Below are positions 54,300 to 64,000 of a stretch of DNA of 64,000 nt, one piece after another; the stretch's first letter is position 1, and each line of letters begins with the position of its first letter. A program made the position numbers and the translations under genes. Origin of the DNA: Odiellus spinosus (lineage: Eukaryota > Arthropoda > Arachnida > Opiliones > Phalangiidae); NCBI GenBank assembly GCA_963920705.1, contig OY987230.1, positions 3,968,001-4,032,000 of the forward strand, read 5' to 3'. The notes under the pieces were generated by a model, which was not told the origin of the DNA, searched no databases, and saw only the letters and a list, made by a program, of their open reading frames with translations.

Positions 54300-55707
54300 A
54301 AAGTTGTTGACAGTCAACGACTCAACCCTAATTCTTCAACTACAGGTAAATTTATTTTCCTTGAATATTCTTCTTTGACAAAGCTCGCTTCGCTAGCCGC
54401 GTCTAACAGACATCGAACATCCTCTTCCTTCGGAAAGAATTGGGTTTCTAATCATGACCGTTTGAAGTAGGTTTTTCGCTTGCTAATATCGCTCGGATCT
54501 GTCAACGTTGAATTTACGTCTATTATTTCCTTGGGGCCGTCTCCTTAGATTCTTTGGAATTTTTATTTGACTAGTTTAATTCGCATATAGCAAAGTTTTT
54601 CTTTATTGTTACAAAAAATGAAAAATAGCTTATTGTTATTAGCGCCCCTTGATACGTTAGTAGCTAGAGTGGCTTCATTGGAATATATGGCTTAGCCTTC
54701 ACGTCCCATTTTCCAGGATGACGCTTATTTGAAAATCTACTACTTGCCGTTTTTCGTTCTATTTAGGTGCGCTAAGTAACTTCGACCGTTCTCTACTTTG
54801 TAAATCTATCCTCAAGAATTATATTAAAGCATGTACATTCCATTCGTCATCTGTTTCCCGCTGCTTGCTAAATTCTAGACGAATATCTTCTGGAAGACTT
54901 CTTAATAGGCATAGGAAACTCCCGTTCGATCTGATGTATTGATCCAATGATTTCAAGATTCTAATATTTATTTCGACGGTGTCGAATAATTTTCGTAATG
55001 CTTTAAGGTCGCTTGACTATATAACGGGTTCTACATTTAATAATTTATTCATATGATTGAGAATGATTAAATCCTTTCTCCATAAACGTTCTTTTAATAT
55101 GGATATAGCTTCATCATACTTTTGATCTGAAGCGTAGACCCCTGATAACCACTGATTTTGCCTCCCCTTCTAAATACATTTCCAAAATACTAAATTTGTC
55201 TAACTAGGCAAGATCCTGGCCGTCCACGGTGACGATGAATTGATTCGAAAAGCTATGGAATTTTGTGATGCCTCCGTCAAACTTCTGGATTGTTAGTTTT
55301 GGGAATTTCGTGTAGGATTTTCGATTAGAGCCACTAGAAGCACCACTAGCCGCGAGATTGTTATTAGGGCCGTTTAAACCGGAGGCTGAAGCTACGGACA
55401 GTATATCCGATACGCTTGAAGATATTCCTCGACCAGATTTAGTTTCTCGTCGTCCGCTACTTCCTCCGCTTCCTTTTCCGCAAAGCGATGGTCTTCTTTC
55501 TTTCTAATTAATACAGACAACGCATCTCGCAAAGTTTCTATATCCGTCAACTCGTCGTGCTATGGCATTTAGGTAGTTGGTAATTGTCGTTCTCATCCAT
55601 TTTCTTACTGATTTGGCTCGGAGATATCAATCGTTATCGCTCGCGAGGGCGGCTGTACTTGCTGGTGCTTCCGCTACAGTCCTCGCTAATATTTCGTCGT
55701 CGGTCAT
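54300..55707 (-). pseudogene. BEL/Pao gag-like pseudogene
   Basis: Starts at an ATG (55707) with TDDEILARTVAEAP. After several stops come a Ser/Ala-rich linker and then KFPKLTIQKFDGGITKFHSF and KFSILEMYLEGEAKSVV, the typical gag block seen before RT in BEL elements. Farther on are LILKERLW..LIILNHMNKLLN and LRSLPEDIRLEFSKQ. At least six stops or frameshifts are present. The Cys/His knuckle was not recognised. Confidence 0.6.
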
Positions 55708-56600
55708 TTTAATGTTTATTTAATATATTCGATTTTACCGCTTATTTCTCTCGCAACTCAACCATTCCCGGGTTTTGGCACCATAAAGAAGAGCTAAAAC
55801 AAGACTTATGGCACTTCGGTCCCTAACGCTTGAACTTGTAGATGCCGTACTTTTATTTCCTTTAAAATCTAATTAATGCTGGCAGGTTAAGTCTGTATGT
55901 AACTAATATATAATTCTTTAATTCGCGGTACTAATTTAATAATTTTAATTGTAATGAGATGATGACTTCGATAAATTTGAGTTTTGACATTTATATTTAT
56001 ATTTGTAGAAAGGCTCTACTCTCCTTAGAGTTATAATGCGAAGTGAAGTTTTGAAATACTTCCTCCGAAAACAGTTCCTATTCCCCCACAGCTGCTTCTT
56101 CTTATTTTTAGGAGTCTTAACAGGCGCAATGCTAGAGTTTTTAGGGGTGTAAAAGGATAATTTCACTTTATAATGAGCCCGGGGATGGGACCCATAGCGC
56201 GGCGTCCAAACGTCCTGCGATAACAAACGCTGCTTTGACTTAATACAAAGCTTCCCAAGCCCGGACTTCTCGCTAAAAGCCCTTAGGTTTCAAATCCTTC
56301 CTTTCGAAGAAACTCTTCTTTACCCGCAGCGAACGACTGTCAAAGTTTTTATTGCTCATTTCTAAGCTAATCAATTGTTTAAAGAATTAAATTTTTGTTT
56401 ATCAATTTAGAACTTATTAATAAAGTTCGGCTATGTGTTTATGTTTTAACCTTTTCGTAACCCATTCAGGCACCTTTCTCTCTATTACTTCATATACCTT
56501 ATCAATCTTTCAGTATTGAAATCTTTGTTTAACCAAGAGAAGCACTCGTACTCGATAAAAGCCTTATACTACTTTCCGAATTAAGAACACTATTTATTCA

Positions 56601-57238
56601 ATACTACAAATACTATTAACTATGATTTTTTAAATACATTAAATACTATTATTATGCCTAATTAAATAATATAAATACTATTATGAATTATTAAATAGTA
56701 TAAACACTGCTTATTATGAACTATTGTGACTAATTGTTCAAATTTAAATTTAATTAGTCTTAGGTTTAAATTTAAATAATTAAAAAATATTTGAATAAAA
56801 TCGTTATATTCTTCATATCACGTGACCCACAAAATTTTCGTTCTCTCGAAAATTCCGTTTTCAAGTGAGAATTCTCTGCTCCTCTATTCTGTAAGGCTTA
56901 TTATCATCGAGCGATTTTCGCGGTGAAAATATTTCTTTCCGCCAGCGAAGAAATACTGCTGCGGAATGATAACTAATACCAGAAAGGGTTTTTCGCTAGC
57001 TTAGCGGAAATATCGTTTTTGCTTTTTGCTGCAAAAACTGCTTTGTGAAAACTTCAAACTGCTGGCGCTAGTTTTCCATCGTGATTTTCGGTCAAGTGAA
57101 AATCTATCTTAAGGGTATATAGTTTTAACAAATTTTGATTAGAAAAATATTACGTTGTCGATTAAATCGTTCTAAAATAGTAACATTTTTATTCTAGTTT
57201 TTAAAAATTTGGCTCTAACCTTCTTTACGTAAATATAG
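56601..57238. other. Intronic, no gene seen
   Basis: Very AT-rich with ATTAAATA-type micro-repeats (56610-56720), then a GC-richer patch before exon D. Hairpin-like words GCGAAGAAATA and TTTTCGCTAGC recur around 56920-57060. No domain. Confidence 0.4.
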
Positions 57239-57661
57239 GTCTTCCAACTACGATGGGAAATCCTTGATCATCGACGAAGCGATGGCCAGTCCGGATGCAA
57301 TCTTGGGCGGCGGAAGCGGCAGGGTTCCCAGCGGTTTCGTGGGTAGAGGTCTCGGTGGTCTAGCGGGGATCTGGTCCGAATTACGGCTGCAAATTAGAAG
57401 CCACCTAAAAGTGCTTTCCTACCGATGCCCGGGTCTTTTCTTCTGGCATCGTCGTCCGGGTTCCGCCACGGAAGAAACTGGACGTTACGTCATCAAACTC
57501 GTGGGCTTCCTCTACTTCCTGATAATAACCTTCGACCTGGTGGCCGTCATAGGCTCCACCGCCCTGGCCGACGGAAGCTGGTTTCCTTTGGTTTTACTAT
57601 TTTCCTGCCTGTTGGGTATCTTTACCGTCGTTGTTTTGATAGCAAGACAACCCCAAAATAG
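57239..57661 (+). CDS. SLC7A4-like transporter, internal exon D
   Basis: 423-bp exon with acceptor ATATAG and donor GTAAGG. It takes one base to complete the split arginine codon from exon C, then reads SSNYDGKSLIIDE. A Gly/Ser-rich cytoplasmic stretch is followed by two membrane segments, LVGFLYFLIITFDLVAVIGS and LVLLFSCLLGIFTVVVLIA, matching the C-terminal half of CAT transporters. The frame then reads into the donor, so at least one more exon with the last segments follows beyond the window. The 57264 start reported by naive ORF calling is a TTG and not the true beginning. The frame 57425-57661 is a shadow. Confidence 0.95.
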
Positions 57662-57744
57662 GTAAGGTTTTGTCTTTAAATCTTTGAGGATATAAGGGTT
57701 TATATCAGTGTCGTAAACCGGTAAAATCTCGAGTATTCAAATTC

Positions 57745-58255
57745 AAATCGTTGGATCGGCACCAATCTTTTTTCTACACCGTGTGGCAAAGATATTTTGG
57801 ACCACGTGGTGGGCCCATTGAGATAGTAGATTCTATGAAATATTTAGGTTTACATATAGACTCGCATCTGAGATGGAATAATCACATTAAATTAATAACA
57901 GAGTCTACGATATATGTCCTTTATCATTATAACTTTGAGTAAATTTTTACAACTTGATCTAATTCGCATAATATATTTCTCTTTGGTTCAATCAATACTA
58001 AATTATGGAATAATAGCCTGGGGTAACGCGAGCTATTATATCTTGCGCCCTCTAGCTGTATTTCAAAATAAAATACTTCGTATCTGTTCACATAGACGAT
58101 ATGACCATCCAACTCTGAAACTTTATAAAGAGTTAAGTGTTATGTCTGTATCACAATTGTATATAAAACAAATATTGTTAGATGTTTTTCAAAAACGAGA
58201 AATACCAGATCAATAGTTCGTCGTAATTTAAAAGCAAAAACAACCATAACTACAA
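57745..58255 (+). pseudogene. LINE reverse transcriptase C-terminal fragment
   Basis: Frames 57751-57942 and 57914-58216 join by one frameshift. The first carries VDSMKYLGLHIDSHLRWNNH, the K-YLG-hhhD-LxWxxHI signature after the RT fingers in non-LTR retrotransposons. The second carries YFSLVQSILNYGIIAWGNAS, LAVFQNKILRI and LYIKQILLD, also standard. The rest of RT and the endonuclease are missing, and no poly-A tail follows. It is a 5'-truncated, broken LINE, perhaps Jockey/CR1-like. Confidence 0.75.
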
Positions 58256-58264
58256 TGCTTTGCG

Positions 58265-58345
58265 TCCGGTTGTGCAGTTTCCCATTTGCTCATTTTAATT
58301 TGCGCAGTTTTCTATTTGCACAGTTTTTCTTTGCGCCGAATCGCA
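58265..58345 (+). repeat. GCGCAGTTTCC-type degenerate repeats
   Basis: TGTGCAGTTTCCCATTTGCTC, TTTGCGCAGTTTTCTATTTG and TTTGCACAGTTTTTC; same family as 51405-51560. Confidence 0.45.
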
Positions 58346-58384
58346 CTGGAACGAAACCCAACCCATAGACCTAAGCACACGTGA

Positions 58385-58605
58385 ATTCCGATTAATTGGC
58401 ATCATAAGGTCGTTTCACCGTTAGTCGAATTCCATTGACCGATTTATCATTCAACCTTCGAGTATTATTCGACCGTCGAATACCATTCGACTGAAAAACC
58501 CGCACATCGGCAGGTTGTGGATTCGGTCCAATGGGATACGAAACTTTGCATAGATATCCCCGATAGAATTTAATAAAAGTGAATTCCCTGGAACGCAAAG
58601 ATTTT
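58385..58605. repeat. ATTCGAC-type subterminal repeats
   Basis: Repeated TTCGACCG/TCGAATACCATTCGA words followed by GATTCGGTCCAATGGGA. The latter also appears at 62490-62620. The style is shared with 17697-18475. No gene (the minus frame 58392-58598 is chance). Confidence 0.4.
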
Positions 58606-58854
58606 ATCTTTCCTATCGGAAGATTTTGCGAGACTTATAATAATAATTTAGTGGCTAGAAAATGAGCACTACACCCAAACACATTTTAAAATGTAATTTA
58701 AAATTTATAGTTTAGATAAAAATATTCTTAAATTACAGAAAAATAACTTCATAAATCGAATTGCGGATTTACATCTACATTTCTGTTTTGAGAAATATAA
58801 AAAGCAGGCTTATTTCAAACTGCCTCCGTACCCAACCTACAAATGAACACTGCG

Positions 58855-59265
58855 CAAAATAAAACAAGTTGGAACACCAAAAATTTTACCTCTCCGACGA
58901 AGTTAACCTAACCCTACCTAATATAAAAAATGAAAAAAAAAAAAAAAAATGTAAAGTATTGGAAGAGTAGAAGGAACAGATGGTTTTGATTCACACTTCT
59001 GTACTTCCCATCAACGTTACGGTGTATAAGCGTTTTCCCTTAACATAGCAGAGAATCCAAAGAATGTGTCCTGCGAAAGCCATGATTTTATGTGTCAGGT
59101 CGTAGGCTCCTAAATAGACACACCAAATGAAATGTTTATTTTCAAAGTAAATATGCAAAATACAAATTCTTGCAGTATAAATTAACAAATCAACTGTGTG
59201 ATTATCTTTGATAATTCACTGATTTGATAAAGACGAATGATTCAGTCTGGGATGGCAAGAAGATA
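58855..59265 (+). repeat. Dispersed ~400-bp repeat, copy 3
   Basis: Third copy of the family at 8385 and 10945. It shares ACAAGTTGG, CTCTCCGACGA, TAACCTAACCCTA, GATTCACACTTCTGTA, GTCGTAGGCTCC and ATTTTCAAAGTAAATATG, and has a short poly-A insert near 58935. Confidence 0.65.
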
Positions 59266-59439
59266 CTGTAGCAAGTTCCTTTTGGACAAAAACAAGAAAT
59301 ATTCTAGACTGAATGTTCCATTTACAGCCCATTCTCGGTAGATGATTGGCAATTACTTCCGGTACAGTTTTCGGCTGAATTTCTTGTTTTAACTTGCTAA
59401 GAGACGAACATTGCTGATGTTTTCATTATACGAGTGATC

Positions 59440-59733
59440 TCAATCATTGGAAGAATCCAAGGAAAAAGCTGGTCGAGAGAGGCTATTTTCCAAGTCCGAC
59501 GACAAGACGTTAGTTTCCACTCCTAAGAAAAAAAAAATATCTTGAAAGACTGAAAGTTGACTTATTTTCATACCCTTAGTATTTATACTTGAATAGCTCC
59601 TTTTATGTTTAGAATAACGAGTCCGAAAACACGCACTGCTTGCATGTTTCAATTCTTCGTAGCCAGGCCGTTTCTTTCTGGTGATAAATGGCAGACGTGT
59701 CGTTGCTCTGTTGACTTCAAATGGTGATGACAT
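59440..59733 (-). CDS. Unassigned 97-aa frame, doubtful
   Basis: Minus-strand ATG at 59731 preceded about 25 bp upstream by TATAAATA. The peptide begins SSPFEVNRATTRLPF, is basic and then Ser-rich, and matches no domain I know. It could be the first exon of a TE gene or chance. It has no visible partner and lies inside the large host intron or downstream of exon D. Confidence 0.15.
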   Translation of the reverse strand: MSSPFEVNRATTRLPFITRKKRPGYEELKHASSACFRTRYSKHKRSYSSINTKGMKISQLSVFQDIFFFLGVETNVLSSDLENSLSRPAFSLDSSND

Positions 59734-59739
59734 TCTGCG

Positions 59740-60610
59740 CTGGTTTATTTATACGGTCTCCACGAATTTTAACAGCTCTTTAATACTACAGAACCTCCAA
59801 TTTATTTAGAGCCATAATTTAGCTATATCATAGTAACATACACTAATAAATCGAAGTCCAAAGATATGAACAGTACATTCTTTAAGAACCTATCTTTAAA
59901 ACCTCAACATTTCTAATCGAATAAAAGCTTCTCACTTAAGTCTTTATAGTTCTTACAATCCCGTCTTCTGGTTTGGTCTTTTGATAAGACTTTTAACGGA
60001 AATGTTTCTCGGCTTTATATTGGAGAAAATTGAAGCATATTTTTTCGTTTCCTTGTTTTTTTTTCCAACTTCAGTTTTTTTTTATTCAAATTGGTATATA
60101 TTGTTGGTGTTTTAACAAAGGAAACCTACGATACTTCTGTTCAAGAATAGTTTTCACGACTATCGTTTTTCTTATGAGGTTTAACATTATGTATCACTCC
60201 GCCTCAGTTATAAATTGAATACATCAATTCCCCTTGTACTGGTTATAGTTACACCGAGTATAATCCAATTTATTAACAAGTTCCAGGCAAGATTACTTTT
60301 TAATCACGGTGGCTGACGTGAAAAGTGTGCAAATCATACAATTAACTAGCAGTCATCACGAGATCAAATCACGTGATTCTTTTCCCCACTCGGTCTACAA
60401 TTCACTCTTGGGTCAACCATATCATATATACCAAATAAAACACGTGCCATTTCTATGTGAATCCGGTTCAAGAAAGTTCGTCAACTGTAAACTGTGGCGT
60501 GACTAACCTGCATCGTTCTGCGCATGCGCACATACAACAATTTCGCGCGAAATACATTAGCGAAACGCGCGAGGATAATAAAAAAATATTTGAAAGCCCA
60601 TGCTAGTTAT
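59740..60610. other. No gene seen
   Basis: AT-rich, with short frames 60030-60218 and 60309-60506 that have no domain. GC content rises at about 60500-60560 before the THAP element. Confidence 0.4.
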
Positions 60611-60617
60611 TAAAACC

Positions 60618-61184
60618 TTGGAGGAAGTAGGTGATATGGAGTTGCCGACTGTTCGTTTTTCTATTGAAACGATGGTTAGGATTGCCGGGCCTAGAGCGCC
60701 GTGTTTTCCCCCTTTTGTGACCCCTTAGCTCCGGCGCTCGCGCGCTTCTACCTTCGCGCCGTACGTCATCGAATAAAGTCGACTGAATTTGGAGGAGTCG
60801 GCGGCGATAGTTCGGGTTTTGTTTTGTGACGTACAAACAGTACAATTTTTATTATTTAAAGTAAAATAGCGCGATACACGATGAATTGTTGTTACCGGGG
60901 CTGTCGAAATGATTCAAGGTATTTGGATCCAACAGTTGTGAACCATTTTTAAAATTTGTTAATAATAAATAGTGCGCTTAGCAAGCGGCCGCCTTCTTCC
61001 CAAAAAAACCACGTCCGTAGACCGTCGTAGTAACCGCCGTTTAGTTTAAAATTTGGTAGAAAGCATTTCCCGAGCCACGTGAGTCGTGACGCCCCCTTAA
61101 ATATGCGCGTCGTAGTAGGAGAGGCCGCTACGAGTAACGAAGTTTATAGGCAGTCGGCAACTCCATCTAACCTACTTCCTCCAA
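60618..61184 (+). mobile_element. 567-bp element with THAP exon, internally deleted
   Basis: The left end TTGGAGGAAGTAGGTGATAT and the mirrored right end TAACCTACTTCCTCCAA give imperfect TIRs of about 33 bp; the inner part GAGTTGCCGACTG is also mirrored. No target duplication was evident. The THAP start inside, and the GC-rich promoter-like DNA ahead of it, suggest a P-element-superfamily or other THAP-bearing element with its body deleted. Confidence 0.55.
60881..60918 (+). pseudogene. THAP zinc-finger first exon remnant
   Basis: ATG opens MNCCYRGCRNDSR, the start of a THAP C2CH finger (first two cysteines, C-X4-C-like, and the following basic residues), then a GTATTT donor-like site. The downstream exons are absent before the right TIR. 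THAP domains bind transposon ends in P elements. Too short to be certain. Confidence 0.45.
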
Positions 61185-61229
61185 TTCTTACGCCCATGTT
61201 CGCAAGTTTGCCAGTAGATTACAGTATTT

Positions 61230-61872
61230 CAGAGACCTGCACGGGCCGACTTTTTCAGGCCCGATCCGAGCCCGGCGCAGCCCGATTGGAATAGCAGAGT
61301 TGTAGGCCCGGTCCGACCCGGGCCCGAAAAATAACACGTGGCTTATGACTTATGTTTTACGTAAAACAAAACTAAAACTATAGGGGGTTATAAATAGAAA
61401 CTTCTAGTCTAGGGGGAAAGAAACTTGAGTGAGACAGAATGAGAAGCCCCCGCGTAAATTTGGTCAACTTTATAGGTGTAGGAGTAGAAGAGTGAGAGCA
61501 GAGAGGCTTTGGCATGGGAACATGGGAAGTTGGACTGTTAGTCATCTAGGAACAAAATAACCAAATTTAGCGCAGTTGCCAGTAGGTATCTTTTACATAT
61601 CATCAAAACATAAATGAATTGAATTCATATTCGATTAAGCGTCTTGTATAATTAATTTATTGTAGTAATAGTTTGTCCCAATGTCACATTTGTTGATATA
61701 AGCTGCTATTCCTTGATTTGATGTAAAGGGGAAACCGTCCAAGCCCGAATTTTGAAATCAAAATTAAAGCCCGGCCGGGCCGCCCGTGGAATTTTCAAAC
61801 ATGGAAAGCCCGGCCCGGTCCGGCCGGACATCGGGTCGGGCCGGGCTTGTGCCCGGCCCGTGCAGATCTCTA
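61230..61872. mobile_element. 643-bp hAT-type MITE with perfect 8-bp target duplication
   Basis: The left end CAGAGACCTGCACGGGCC and right end (mirror of TAGAGATCTGCACGGGCC) are typical hAT termini. CAGTATTT flanks both sides (61222-61229 and 61873-61880). GC-rich CCCGGCC-type repeats fill both arms (61240-61330 and 61765-61860). The centre is AT-rich and non-coding. Well supported. Confidence 0.92.
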
Positions 61873-61880
61873 CAGTATTT

Positions 61881-62155
61881 CCCCATACATAAAGCTGATT
61901 CTCCCAAGAATATCAAAATTGCTTTGCTATTTTGCATGCGTAAAGTGGTTTCCGACCTCAAATTTAATGGGCTACACATACTCACGTGCTGGTAAACTCA
62001 ATTTTACGCGTCACAAATACACTTATCCTCCTTTGCTTAAATGACGTTATTAGGTATATTCAAATTGCGCCGAATCCTATTAGACCAAATTTCGCCGAAG
62101 TCTTTGATGAAATTAGCCAAATGGCGGATTTGGTATTCTCCTTAACGACCGACGC
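61881..62155. other. No gene seen
   Basis: Short AT-rich stretch; the small frames crossing it begin in the MITE. Confidence 0.4.
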
Positions 62156-62159
62156 GATA

Positions 62160-62275
62160 TTCTAAACTGACCTACTGGAAAAAAAAAAAAAATTGATGAA
62201 AATTGGCGGGAAATTTAAGAAGTCTAGACTTCTTTTCATCAAAATTTTTTTTTTTACCAGTAGGTCAGTTTAGAA
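62160..62275. mobile_element. 116-bp hairpin MITE
   Basis: TTCTAAACTGACCTACTGG and an A run on the left, mirrored by a T run and CCAGTAGGTCAGTTTAGAA on the right, around an AGAAGTCTAGACTTCT centre. CGATA occurs on both sides, with one extra base on the right, a possible short duplication. Confidence 0.7.
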
Positions 62276-62479
62276 ACGATATTACATGTATACAGTGTAT
62301 ATGAACAATATTGGACACGATATCGATGGCACCATAAGCCTATGAACCCACCACCAAATATTTATGCCTAGTGCTCATTGATTATTAAATTAATATAAGT
62401 CAATCCGATCTTTTGCTTGCAAAGATTCAACCTTTGCTTTCCCGGAAATTCATAATTTAGTTTTCATCGGGTATATTTA

Positions 62480-62625
62480 AGTAAAGATCATGTCCCAATG
62501 GACCGAATATTAAACCTGGATACGTGCGGATTTTTCGGTTCAATGGGACAGTCCCATTGGACCGAATCCGCCAAAGCGCGGAGTTTTCGGTCGAATGGGA
62601 TTCGGCGCAATGGAACTGAAGCACG
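62480..62625. repeat. CCCAATGGACCGAAT inverted and direct repeats
   Basis: CCCAATGGACCGAATATT, CCCATTGGACCGAATCC and their mirrored forms TTCGGTTCAATGGGA and TTCGGTCGAATGGGATTCGG recur within 150 bp; related to 58520-58545. Probably the subterminal part of a decayed DNA element. Confidence 0.5.
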
Positions 62626-62924
62626 TTATTATACTTAAAAGCTTTGAAAAATTGAAGCTTAACGGGTTTTACAAGCACTAATATATTTTAGAAATTCGGA
62701 GAAATTATAAAAATTAATAGAACTCTCTTTAACGCTTTTGGTCATATAGTTCTGCAAAACGTACCAGCACGCGTTCTTCGTAAGTATATTTATATCTTAA
62801 CGCTTATGACGTGAATGCACCAATTAAGATAGCTAAGTAAATTTTCTCATTCGCTATATTCAGCGAATATAAACGGGAAAAATTCCAAAATCCATGTATA
62901 CGTGCCATATAATGTTGATCTCTT

Positions 62925-63240
62925 TATCTTGGATACCCATGTTAACGCGCCTTTAACTCTAATCTTTATTATGTAATTTTTATCTTTGATACATGTGTAA
63001 ACGCACCTTCACTTAAAGTACGCGCGAGTGTCTAAAATATAAATTTTAAATATCTTCTAAATTATCTCTTATAATGAATTAATTTTTCAGCAAAATTTAT
63101 CTCGGTACATTAAGCTGATTCTCTAAATATTCAGCCGAAAAAAAAACAATGTCCATGTATCCCTGTAAACGCGCCTTTATCTCTTATCTTAATTATGTAG
63201 TTTCTATCTTGGATACCCGTGTAAACACACCTTTATTTAG
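62925..63240 (+). repeat. Further ~50-bp subterminal repeat units
   Basis: Three or four TATCTTGGATACCCATGTTAA, CGCGCCTTTAACTCTAATC-type units, the same family as the arrays in the 27-kb composite. Another relic of that element family outside the composite. Confidence 0.65.
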
Positions 63241-63820
63241 ATGCTTCAATCCATCTCAAGATTTCAGCAAGCCTAAGACTATAGACCCTAAAATAAATAA
63301 ATCGGGCTGAGAATCCACGCCCCAGGCAAGCAATATTTAAGAAGAGGGTATGGAAACGGGGCGTAAAAATTTAAAATTGCTACTTCAGCCATCTATCGTG
63401 ATAAAAATCTATTAATGACTTTTTTTTCCGGTAATTCCAGGGCTCCCAGACCACCTATAATTACTTATAATTCTGAAGTGATCCTATAAAAAAACCTATA
63501 ATTTCACTTTTTAACCTATAATACCTATTTTTTGGGGAATTTGTTCAATTTCGGTGATAAAATTCGAAAGGAATGAACTATATAACTATAAAAATTATAC
63601 TTTTGCTTAAAAAAGTGCAAATGATTGCAAAAAACCAAAGCTGTGGCAGAAAGGTTACCTCTCCTAGGTCACTGGTAATTATTACTCTATTTTTTAGAGG
63701 TTAGATAGACTGTTGAGAGGGGTATGGAACGCCGTTTCGGTCAAAATTATTTCAATGAGATGTTGCTTATGGGAGAGGTTGTTGTCTTTAGCACGGGCAG
63801 GTGTTCATTTCTACGAGAGA
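63241..63820. other. No gene seen
   Basis: AT-rich; a CCTATAATT word recurs at about 63450-63525. Nothing else recognised. Confidence 0.4.
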
Positions 63821-63826
63821 TGATGT

Positions 63827-64000
63827 TTCCTGCTAGAGATGATATTTTCTACGAGACGATGTTTCCTACGAGAGATGGTGTTTCCTACGGGAGATGATGT
63901 TTCCTACGGGAGATGATGTTTCCTACGGGAGATGATGTTTCCTACGGGAGACGATGTTTCCTACGGGAGACGATGTTTCCTACGAGAGACGATGTTTCCT
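63827..64000 (+). repeat. 19-bp tandem array GATGATGTTTCCTACGGGA, runs off the window
   Basis: About nine copies, with GGGAGA/GAGAGA and GATGATG/GACGATG variants. The array is cut by the window end, so its length is unknown. Confidence 0.9.

Larger units (their letters stand above)
53833..56600 (-). mobile_element. BEL/Pao LTR retrotransposon, decayed and truncated
   Basis: Minus strand. A TGGTGCCAAAACCCGGGAA primer-binding-type site (55765-55784) is preceded upstream (to about 56600) by LTR-like sequence shared with 31960-32420, and followed by a gag start. Pol is reduced to a short fragment at the 3' end, where the element stops against MULE C. The other LTR was not found. BEL/Pao elements are endogenous LTR retrotransposons common in insects. 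This copy has many stops and is not functional. Confidence 0.65.
16401..57238 (+). other. SLC7A4-like giant intron C (40.8 kb)
   Basis: Starts GTAAGC and ends ATATAG; phases of the flanking exons agree. Most of the intron is transposon-derived, including candidate elements of Mutator, Academ-like, PIF/Harbinger, hAT and BEL types. Unassigned stretches, described from inspection only, are about 16600-16880, 17110-17690, 18970-19280, 19810-20330, 26540-27300, 30340-31950, 34240-36820, 37240-38020, 38840-39450, 50300-50800, 51560-52880 and 56610-57238. Confidence 0.85.

Overview
This window is AT-rich eukaryotic DNA, most likely from an insect or another arthropod. Four spliced exons of one host gene can be read, and nearly everything else is intron or flank filled with transposable-element (TE) remains. 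The host gene is on the + strand: a cationic amino acid transporter of the SLC7A4 (CAT-4) type, with exons at 5172-5330, 15759-15955, 16020-16400 and 57239-57661. Splice phases match across all three junctions. Its first and last exons lie outside the window. The intron between the last two exons is about 40.8 kb.

Layout. 1-2600: nested fold-back (inverted-repeat) DNA with a TTAA-flanked short element. 2598-5085: a broken Mutator-like element (MULE A). 5172-16400: three SLC7A4 exons, with intronic hAT-like elements, an inverted Penelope-like fragment (8925-9762) and a mirror-image Tc1/mariner element (12536-14985). 16.4-22.1 kb: fold-back elements, a possible transposase N-terminus and a hAT/ZMYM1-like fragment. 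22144-49409: a candidate 27-kb composite bounded by 1.5-kb terminal inverted repeats (TIRs) that contain tandem arrays. A decayed Mutator-type transposase sits just inside its left TIR. A MADF/BESS gene with an antisense PIF/Harbinger transposase sits just inside its right TIR. A 6.1-kb Academ-like transposon is nested inside the right TIR. Between these lie MULE B with target duplications, satellites and further repeats.

49.4-57.2 kb holds a second copy of the TTAA element, twin short inverted-repeat elements, MULE C and a decayed BEL/Pao LTR retrotransposon. 57.2-64 kb holds the fourth exon, a LINE reverse-transcriptase tail, a THAP-containing element, a hAT-type short element with a perfect 8-bp target duplication, and a 19-bp satellite running off the end.

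The most notable item is the uninterrupted 1585-codon gene at 43072-47829 (minus). It has two N-terminal C-X2-C / H-X2-C modules, a PIN/XPG-like nuclease region and a C-terminal cysteine-rich motif, and it lies inside about 385-bp TIRs flanked by a near-perfect 4-bp duplication. It is the only TE gene here that looks intact. Family names come from motif recognition by eye, without a database search. TE boundaries are exact where TIR plus target duplication could be read and approximate elsewhere.
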